Both the position numbers and the translations under genes were made by a program. The notes under the pieces are model-generated. The model had not been told where the DNA came from and made no database searches. It was given only the letters and a program-made list of their open reading frames with translations. DNA of 6,773 bases from Candidatus Krumholzibacteriia bacterium (GTDB lineage: Bacteria; Krumholzibacteriota; Krumholzibacteriia; LZORAL124-64-63): positions 2,020 to 8,792 of the forward strand of contig JAOZJV010000118.1 in the NCBI GenBank assembly GCA_029935695.1. The letters are read 5' to 3'. Of the stretch, positions 1 through 4,073 are shown piece after piece; position 1 is the stretch's first letter; each line of letters opens with the position of its first letter.

Positions 1-1
1 G

Positions 2-190
2 AGCCTCATCGAAGGAGCCCAAAGTCTGGGCTTCAACCGCAGCGCCGAACTGACAGCCCGTATGATCGCCGAAGCCCGCACCAATCCAGAGGCCCAGGCA
101 GCCCTGGCTTCTTTCTTTGAACGCCAAAGCGCCCCCTGGGTGCAGGATGAAGCTTGGCCGGGAGCACCGGCCGGGGAAGGAAACGAATGA
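2..190 (+). CDS. Enoyl-CoA hydratase/isomerase (crotonase) family protein, C-terminal fragment; possibly methylglutaconyl-CoA hydratase
   Basis: Only the last 62 codons are visible; the gene enters from the left edge in the frame that begins at base 2 and stops at TGA 188-190. The fragment carries the typical crotonase C-terminal helix: an ARMIAEARTNPEAQAALASF stretch (residues 19-38 of the fragment) followed by FERQSAPW. This corresponds to the family ending in which a 'xxGxxAFxEKRxPxW'-like segment closes the fold and contributes to trimer packing. About 16 further residues, rich in Pro, Gly and Glu, follow the Trp; their coding sequence also contains the ribosome binding site of the next gene. 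Crotonases hydrate enoyl-CoA substrates in the cytoplasm. The overlap with a biotin carboxylase gene makes methylglutaconyl-CoA hydratase of leucine breakdown (LiuC-like) the best guess, but substrate cannot be read from this fragment and the active-site oxyanion residues lie outside the window. Confidence 0.75.
   Translation, partial: SLIEGAQSLGFNRSAELTARMIAEARTNPEAQAALASFFERQSAPWVQDEAWPGAPAGEGNE
177..181 (+). promoter_or_regulatory. Ribosome binding site deciding the biotin carboxylase start
   Basis: AAGGA lies 5 nt before ATG 187 and inside the end of the upstream hydratase gene. It supports translation from 187, coupled to the hydratase, rather than from the in-frame TTG at 154, which lacks a comparable site. 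Confidence 0.7.
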
Positions 191-1749
191 CCCCGCAAAC
201 TCAACCCGTGCAGCACCAACCCATCGGCCGCGTGCTGGTGGCCAACCGGGGCGAAATTGCCGTCCGGGTGATTCGGGCCTGCCGGGAAATGAACATTGGC
301 ACTGTGGCTGTGTGTTCCCATGTGGATCGGCACGCCCTGCATGCCGAGATGGCCGATGTTTCGGTGGTCATTGGTCCTGCCGAGCCGGGCGAATCCTATT
401 TGCGGCCCGACCGCATTCTGGAAGCGGCCAAAGCCACTGATTGCGACGCCATCCATCCCGGCTATGGATTTTTGGCTGAAAATGCCGCCTTCGCCCGGGC
501 CTGCGGCGAGGCCGGAATGATTTTTATCGGCCCAAGTCCCGAAGTCATCGAACAGATGGGCGAGAAAACCGCCGCCCGGGCCATTATGGAAAAAGCCGGA
601 GTGCCGGTGGTGCCCGGAGCCCTGCTTCCCGATCCTGATGCCGATGGTAATTTTCCTTCGGATGAGGTGCTGGCCATCGCCGAATCGGTGGGGTATCCCC
701 TGATGGTGAAGGCAGCCTTCGGAGGCGGGGGCAAAGGCATGCGTCAGGTGGAATCGGCAGACACGGTGCTGGCAGCCTGCGCTGGCGCCTGCCGCGAGGC
801 TTTGGGGGCCTTTGGTGATGGCACTGTCTATATGGAGCGATTTATCCAGCGTCCCCGGCATGTGGAATTTCAAATCTTTGGCGACAGTCAGGGCAGTGCC
901 GTGCACCTGTTTGAGCGCGAGTGTTCCATCCAGCGCCGTCATCAGAAAATTATCGAAGAGACACCATCACCGGCGTTGAATCCCGAGCTGCGTGAGAAGA
1001 TGGGACAGGCCGCCGTGGCCGCAGCCAAAGCGGTGCATTACGAAGGCGCCGGCACGGTGGAATTTCTACTCAGCCAGGATGGCGGGTTTTATTTTCTGGA
1101 GATGAACACCCGGCTGCAGGTGGAGCATCCCGTCACCGAGATGGTCACGGGCACCGATCTGGTCCGCACCCAGATCCAGGTGGCCGAAGGAAGACCCCTG
1201 CCCTGGACCCAGGATGATCTCACTTCTCATGGCCACTCCATTGAATGCCGCCTCTATGCTGAAGATCCCGAAAATGGATTCATGCCCTCCCTGGGCGAAA
1301 TTCTGCTCTTGAATGAACCTTCGGGTCCGGGCATCCGCATTGACAGCGGCATCCGCCAGGGCGACGAAGTGACCATGTATTACGATCCCATGATCGCCAA
1401 GCTGAGTGTTCACGCGGGCAGCCGCCGCAACGCCATTGACCGGGCCATCGGGGCCCTCAAGCAGTATGCAGTGCTGGGAGTGACCACTAACGTGGAGTAC
1501 CTCATTTCCATCCTGCAGGAAGGCGCTTTTGCCGATGGCGATTTGCACACCGGATTTCTGGACGAGGAAATGCCTGATTGGCAAAGCAATTTGGATGAGG
1601 ATGATGACCTGGCTCTGGCGGTGGCTGCTGTGGCCGAACACCAACGCCTGAGCAGCGGAACCACCGGATCAACACCCTCGGCCGACAACTCTTCGCGCAC
1701 GACACCCTGGTCCAGTTTGGGACGTTTCCGGTTGAACGGATTGGGCTGA
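187..1749 (+). CDS. Biotin carboxylase subunit of an acyl-CoA carboxylase (methylcrotonyl/propionyl-CoA carboxylase type), without a biotinyl domain
   Basis: This 520-residue protein catalyses ATP- and bicarbonate-dependent carboxylation of biotin, the first half-reaction of a cytoplasmic acyl-CoA carboxylase. Seen in order: N-terminal VANRGEIA (18-25), HPGYGFLAEN (90-99), the ATP-grasp glycine loop GGGGKGM (179-185), ECSIQRRHQKIIEE (245-258), and the catalytic EMNTRLQVEHPVTE (305-318) with E305, N307 and R309. The C-terminal biotin-carboxylase domain includes RQGDEV (390-395) and YYDPMIAKL (398-406). RQGDEV and EMVTGTDLV resemble methylcrotonyl-CoA carboxylase alpha more than propionyl-CoA carboxylase, but this does not settle the substrate. 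After about residue 463 the chain continues as an acidic, then Ser/Thr-rich linker ending SSLGRFRLNGLG, which looks like the segment preceding the BT domain in full alpha chains. Then it stops. ATG 187 is preferred: it sits 5 nt after AAGGA (177-181), overlaps the upstream stop as ATGA, and is just ahead of the conserved start. A TTG at 154 would add 11 unsupported residues. Confidence 0.93.
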   Translation: MTPQTQPVQHQPIGRVLVANRGEIAVRVIRACREMNIGTVAVCSHVDRHALHAEMADVSVVIGPAEPGESYLRPDRILEAAKATDCDAIHPGYGFLAENAAFARACGEAGMIFIGPSPEVIEQMGEKTAARAIMEKAGVPVVPGALLPDPDADGNFPSDEVLAIAESVGYPLMVKAAFGGGGKGMRQVESADTVLAACAGACREALGAFGDGTVYMERFIQRPRHVEFQIFGDSQGSAVHLFERECSIQRRHQKIIEETPSPALNPELREKMGQAAVAAAKAVHYEGAGTVEFLLSQDGGFYFLEMNTRLQVEHPVTEMVTGTDLVRTQIQVAEGRPLPWTQDDLTSHGHSIECRLYAEDPENGFMPSLGEILLLNEPSGPGIRIDSGIRQGDEVTMYYDPMIAKLSVHAGSRRNAIDRAIGALKQYAVLGVTTNVEYLISILQEGAFADGDLHTGFLDEEMPDWQSNLDEDDDLALAVAAVAEHQRLSSGTTGSTPSADNSSRTTPWSSLGRFRLNGLG

Positions 1750-1763
1750 GGCCCGCCACTGTT

Positions 1764-1770
1764 GAAAGGA
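1764..1770 (+). promoter_or_regulatory. Ribosome binding site for the TTG-started biotin-carrier gene
   Basis: GAAAGGA in the 28-nt gap after the biotin carboxylase stop ends 7 nt before TTG 1778. The carrier frame has a TGA at 1763-1765 just upstream and no in-frame ATG until the MPGKV motif deep inside the domain. This site therefore decides the start and shows that the carrier is translated independently. Confidence 0.75.
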
Positions 1771-1777
1771 TTTTTCT

Positions 1778-2272
1778 TTGCTGCTGAATTTCAGAACTGA
1801 TGAACAGGATACGACGGTGGATGTGCGCCGGCAGGATGGCCGGTGGCTTTTGAATATTGAAGGCCAGGAGATTCCCCTGGAGGCAGACCTTGACCGCACC
1901 GGTTGCTGGCTGGTGGACACCCACCAGGGCCGCCGCCGCTTGTGGGTGGCTGCGCGAGGCGATGAACGCCTGGTTTTTTGTGATGGTCGGGTGCACACTT
2001 TCCGTCTGCCGGATCCGGAACATGAGGATGCCGATACGGATACTGCCGCCGGCCCCAACCTGGTGGCAGTCATGCCCGGCAAAGTGGTGCGGGTGCTGAT
2101 GGGCGGCGGATCTCCGGTCAAGGCCGGGCAAACGGTGGTCATCATGGAATCCATGAAAATGGAAACCGAACTGGTTGCCGCCATGGACGGAACAATCCAA
2201 ACCGTTCACGTTCAGGATGGTCAGGTGGTTGCCCAGGGGGACATTCTGGTGACGATCACGGCGGGAGAATAA
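1778..2272 (+). CDS. Biotin carboxyl carrier protein with BT-like N-terminal region; second half of a split acyl-CoA carboxylase alpha chain
   Basis: This 164-residue protein should carry biotin between the biotin carboxylase encoded just upstream and a carboxyltransferase outside the window. The C-terminal part (about 93-162) is a biotinyl/lipoyl domain: VMPGKV (98-103), then ESMKMET (124-130), with K127 as the expected biotinylated lysine. The motif is SMKM rather than the commoner AMKM; this variant is known in biotinyl domains. Residues 1-78 are predicted beta-rich and resemble the BT domain that, in methylcrotonyl- and propionyl-CoA carboxylase alpha chains, joins biotin carboxylase to the carrier and contacts the beta subunit. 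It is therefore not a typical AccB with a Pro/Ala-rich N-terminus. The start is TTG with a good Shine-Dalgarno site; no in-frame ATG precedes the biotinyl domain. The next gene starts 4 nt after the stop, with its ribosome binding site inside the last codons. Confidence 0.9.
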   Translation: MLLNFRTDEQDTTVDVRRQDGRWLLNIEGQEIPLEADLDRTGCWLVDTHQGRRRLWVAARGDERLVFCDGRVHTFRLPDPEHEDADTDTAAGPNLVAVMPGKVVRVLMGGGSPVKAGQTVVIMESMKMETELVAAMDGTIQTVHVQDGQVVAQGDILVTITAGE

Positions 2273-2276
2273 GAGC

Positions 2277-3128
2277 ATGAGTGTTTCCCTCCCTGAATTG
2301 ATTGCCAGCACCAGCGAGCTGAGTTCGCTTCCCACCACCACCATGCAGATGATGAATTTGCTCGACGATGAAACAGTGGAAGCGTCGCGGGTGCTGGATG
2401 TGATCGAAAAAGATCCTTCCCTGACAGCCAATTTGTTGAAGCTGGCCAACAGTGCCTTTTATGGATTGCGGCGGCAGGTGGGGTCGGCTCGGGAAGCGTT
2501 GATTCTGCTGGGGAACCAAACCATCGTCACCCTGGCCTTTGCCACCAGCATGGGTGATGTATTGCGCGGACCCCTGGCGGCTTACCGGCTGGACCGCAAT
2601 GCCCTTTGGCATCATGCTCTGGGCACGGCCCTGGCGGCCACCCATCTGGCTTCTCTGACCGGGAGCCAGGAAACCAGGGAACGGGCCTTCACCGCCGGTC
2701 TGGTTCATGACATCGGTAAACTTCTGCTGAACCGACCCTTGAAAGCCAAGCTGGATCAACTGCCTCCGGACTGCGGCTTCTCATGTCTTCTGGAAGCGGA
2801 GAGCAACATCCTGGGTTTCAATCATGCAGAGGCTGGAGCCCGTCTGGCCGAGGCCTGGAATTTTCCGCCCTACCTGGTGACCGTTATTGAGAACCACCAT
2901 GGCAACCATTGCGAGTCGGCCGAGGGTGACCTGATTCGCGCTATCTCGGCCGCCAATCTCATCACCTGTCACTTGGGTTGGGGAGGCGGCACGGGCCCCA
3001 TCACCGAAGAAAATTTTTGGGATGAAGTGGGGTATTATGGCTACGACGAAGAGGTTGTTGTCGGGCTCATGGCCAAACTTCCTGCAGATCTGGAAGGCAT
3101 GCTCGGAACCATCGGAGAAAACCTTTGA
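2277..3128 (+). CDS. HDOD-domain protein with a preserved HD-type histidine/aspartate set
   Basis: This 283-residue, probably cytoplasmic protein belongs to the HDOD family, alpha-helical relatives of HD phosphohydrolases found in bacterial signalling. The N-terminal helices match the family: SLPTTTMQMMNLLDD (17-31), then DPSLTANLLKLANSAFYG (46-63), the usual 'D..L...LL.LANSAFYG' signature. The HD-like half has HH 112-113, GLVHDIGKLLLN (141-152, with H144 and D145), H183 in FNHAEAGARL, and HH 207-208. Many HDOD proteins lose some of these residues, so a metal site is possible here but unproven. I see no receiver, GGDEF, EAL or membrane segment; the HDOD unit is nearly the whole protein. It lies 4 nt behind the biotin carrier, with GGGAG (2263-2267) 9 nt before the ATG, and overlaps the phosphatase gene downstream, so it is probably co-transcribed with both. 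The biochemical role is unknown. Confidence 0.88.
   Translation: MSVSLPELIASTSELSSLPTTTMQMMNLLDDETVEASRVLDVIEKDPSLTANLLKLANSAFYGLRRQVGSAREALILLGNQTIVTLAFATSMGDVLRGPLAAYRLDRNALWHHALGTALAATHLASLTGSQETRERAFTAGLVHDIGKLLLNRPLKAKLDQLPPDCGFSCLLEAESNILGFNHAEAGARLAEAWNFPPYLVTVIENHHGNHCESAEGDLIRAISAANLITCHLGWGGGTGPITEENFWDEVGYYGYDEEVVVGLMAKLPADLEGMLGTIGENL
3114..3117 (+). promoter_or_regulatory. Ribosome binding site for the TTG-started phosphatase-like gene
   Basis: GGAG lies 7 nt before TTG 3125 and inside the end of the HDOD gene. The TTG overlaps the HDOD stop (TTGA, 3125-3128), and the encoded N-terminus (NVLFVC) begins exactly where the family begins, so a TTG start and translational coupling are both likely. 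Confidence 0.65.
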
Positions 3129-3547
3129 ACGTTCTCTTTGTGTGCACGGCCAACAGTTGCCGCAGTCAGATGGCTGAGGCCTGGGCGCGGCATCTCTTTC
3201 CCGCTGACTGGAGCATTTCCAGTGGTGGACTGCTGACCTACCGCATCACCGAAAAAACCCGTCACACCATGATGGAGGTGGGGTTGGACATGGCTGGTCA
3301 GGACACCAAGACCTTCGATACTTTTGATTTGTCCAGCTTCGACCTGGTGGTCACTCTCAGTGAAGAGGCCGGGCGATTTCTGCCTGCTCTTGATGACCCT
3401 GGCAAACACATTCGGCTTCCCATGACCGACCCCATGAGCGTGAGGGGCGATTCCGAAAAAGTCAGGCAGGCTTTTCGCACCGGCCGGGATCACATTCGGG
3501 GTATCGTGCAGGATATTGCTGATGGGAAAATAACAGCTGGATCTTAA
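3125..3547 (+). CDS. Low-molecular-weight protein tyrosine phosphatase / ArsC-fold protein lacking the usual arsenate-reductase redox cysteines
   Basis: This 140-residue soluble protein has the phosphate-binding loop of the LMW-PTP/ArsC superfamily at its N-terminus: C7-TANSC-R13-S (CX5RS), continuing SQMAEAWAR as in thioredoxin-linked arsenate reductases. The expected general-acid aspartate is D102 in TDPMS. C7 should be the nucleophile. In staphylococcal-type ArsC the 'VVTL' strand is followed by two redox cysteines. Here the equivalent stretch is VVTLSEEAGRFLP (75-87), with Ser and hydrophobic residues, and the protein has only C7 and C12. It should therefore not run the three-cysteine relay. 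A phosphatase, or a reductase using an external thiol, is more plausible. Length is normal for the family. The TTG start overlaps the HDOD stop by 2 nt, implying coupled expression; no arsenic gene is visible nearby. Family assignment is firm, activity is not. Confidence 0.87.
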   Translation: MNVLFVCTANSCRSQMAEAWARHLFPADWSISSGGLLTYRITEKTRHTMMEVGLDMAGQDTKTFDTFDLSSFDLVVTLSEEAGRFLPALDDPGKHIRLPMTDPMSVRGDSEKVRQAFRTGRDHIRGIVQDIADGKITAGS

Positions 3548-3551
3548 TTTT

Positions 3552-3564
3552 GGCAGCAACTGCC
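3552..3564 (+). terminator. Possible weak terminator hairpin after the phosphatase gene
   Basis: GGCAG-CAA-CTGCC forms a 5-bp stem that can be extended by T3551-G3565 and T3550-A3566, beginning 4 nt after the TAA. The first T run (TTTTT, 3576-3580) is about 11 nt beyond the stem rather than directly after it, so this is not a textbook Rho-independent terminator. Its position fits the end of the five-gene unit. Confidence 0.35.
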
Positions 3565-3693
3565 GAGGGCGTGAGTTTTTCTGGCAAAGGGCTTTTTCCT
3601 CTAATCTCCGACAGTGTAAAAAGATACAGAAACCCTTAGGTGGGCCTGAGATCCTGAATTTCCTCCCGGAAGGTTGAGCGGTGATCAGAGGGC

Positions 3694-3713
3694 AATTTTT
3701 TTGTGAAAAAATT
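3694..3713. repeat. A/T-only perfect inverted repeat
   Basis: AATTTTTT (3694-3701) and AAAAAATT (3706-3713) are exact reverse complements separated by TGTG. The 8-bp stem holds only A-T pairs and is followed by pyrimidine-rich TCTTTCTT. It could be a weak hairpin, curved DNA near a promoter, or chance in an AT-rich gap. Confidence 0.4.
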
Positions 3714-3792
3714 TCTTTCTTCAAACAGGTCTATCCGTGGATTGAGAGCCGTTTTTGGGGGTTTCAAAAGTCACGTCGGGTTTGTATGAAAA

Positions 3793-3864
3793 AACCACAG
3801 GATTTTCTTTGATCGTCAGCTGCATTTCCATCATTGTCCGCATCACCCACAAGGGGCTGTGGTT
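3793..3864. repeat. 8-bp inverted repeat AACCACAG / CTGTGGTT
   Basis: AACCACAG (3793-3800) is exactly complementary to CTGTGGTT (3857-3864), separated by 56 nt. The right arm can instead pair with a nearer CCACA (3847-3851), forming CCACA-AGGGGC-TGTGG, so two helices compete for the same bases. Both arms lie upstream of nrdJ; whether they are transcribed is unknown. Confidence 0.4.
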
Positions 3865-3892
3865 GAAATAGCAGGGTCACCCCACATATAGC
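3863..3892 (+). promoter_or_regulatory. Possible sigma-70-type promoter for nrdJ
   Basis: TTGAAA (3863-3868, 5/6 to the -35 consensus) is followed after 18 nt by TATAGC (3887-3892, 4/6 to the -10 consensus). This would give a leader of roughly 170 nt before the nrdJ start. The match is modest and the organism's sigma preference is unknown. Confidence 0.25.
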
Positions 3893-3930
3893 GGTGTTCT
3901 TTCTCACCTTTAATCAACTCTGACCTCAGG

Positions 3931-3954
3931 TTTCCTCAATTTCTGAAGAGGAAA
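3931..3954 (+). repeat. Inverted repeat / stem-loop in the nrdJ leader
   Basis: TTTCCTC (3931-3937) and GAGGAAA (3948-3954) are exact reverse complements around a 10-nt loop, and two G-T wobbles at the base could lengthen the stem. An overlapping alternative, AATTTC (3938-3943) with GAAATT (3951-3956), uses the loop and part of the right arm. It sits about 120 nt before the nrdJ ATG. There is no T run after it, so it is not an obvious terminator. Confidence 0.4.
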
Positions 3955-4057
3955 TTCCACCAGTGGGGCCGTACAACTGGAAAAACGGCTGATTTAATCC
4001 AGATTTAACTGCAGATGCATAAACGCAAATGGAATTGCCACTTCAGAAGGATCTGAA

Positions 4058-4064
4058 AGAGGAG
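4058..4064 (+). promoter_or_regulatory. Ribosome binding site of nrdJ
   Basis: AGAGGAG ends 9 nt before ATG 4074. It is the strongest Shine-Dalgarno match in this leader and supports initiation at 4074, which includes the unusual N-terminal extension, rather than at a later methionine such as M11 or M80. Confidence 0.7.
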
Positions 4065-4073
4065 AAAAGCGTC

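Larger units (their letters stand above)
3548..4073 (+). other. 526-nt intergenic region: end of the carboxylase/HDOD/phosphatase unit and nrdJ upstream region
   Basis: The stretch is visibly more AT-rich than its flanks, and I see no protein gene in it. The longest forward reading frames with ATG are trivial: MKKPQDFL from 3787, and a 13-codon frame from 4015 to 4056 with no ribosome binding site. It contains several inverted repeats (3552-3564, 3694-3713, 3793-3864, 3931-3954) and a possible promoter around 3863-3892. I looked for a cobalamin riboswitch ahead of the B12-dependent reductase and did not recognise the B12 box (GCCACTG-like) or its usual partner motifs on the plus strand. Confidence 0.6.

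Noticed and set aside
154..186. Earlier in-frame TTG start at 154 for the biotin carboxylase
   Set aside because: It adds 11 residues not expected in the family and lacks a ribosome binding site; ATG 187 has AAGGA at the right distance and the typical ATGA overlap.
1910..1927. 7-bp GC-rich hairpin CTGGTGG-ACAC-CCACCAG inside the biotin-carrier gene
   Set aside because: It lies in coding sequence where codons explain the bases (LVDTHQ), with no T run or link to a regulatory position; chance is the simplest explanation.
1502..2449. Minus-strand open frame of about 315 codons across the carboxylase/carrier junction
   Set aside because: It overlaps three convincing plus-strand ends and starts, and encodes no recognisable domain; best seen as a shadow frame.
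3582..3597. Sigma-54-like element (TGGCA ... CTTTTT)
   Set aside because: The -12 GC is absent, so the match is not meaningful.
3787..3813. 8-codon frame MKKPQDFL in the intergenic region
   Set aside because: Too short to separate from chance and without a clear ribosome binding site.
4015..4056. 13-codon frame (MHKRKWNCHFRRI) just before the nrdJ ribosome binding site, as a leader peptide
   Set aside because: It has no Shine-Dalgarno site, and its composition shows no run of one amino acid that would suggest attenuation.
3548..4073. Cobalamin riboswitch ahead of the B12-dependent reductase
   Set aside because: No B12-box-like GCCACTG or companion conserved segments were recognised on the plus strand. 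GCCACTT at 4037-4043 is a partial match only 31 nt before the ATG and lacks the surrounding architecture. A covariance-model scan would settle it.
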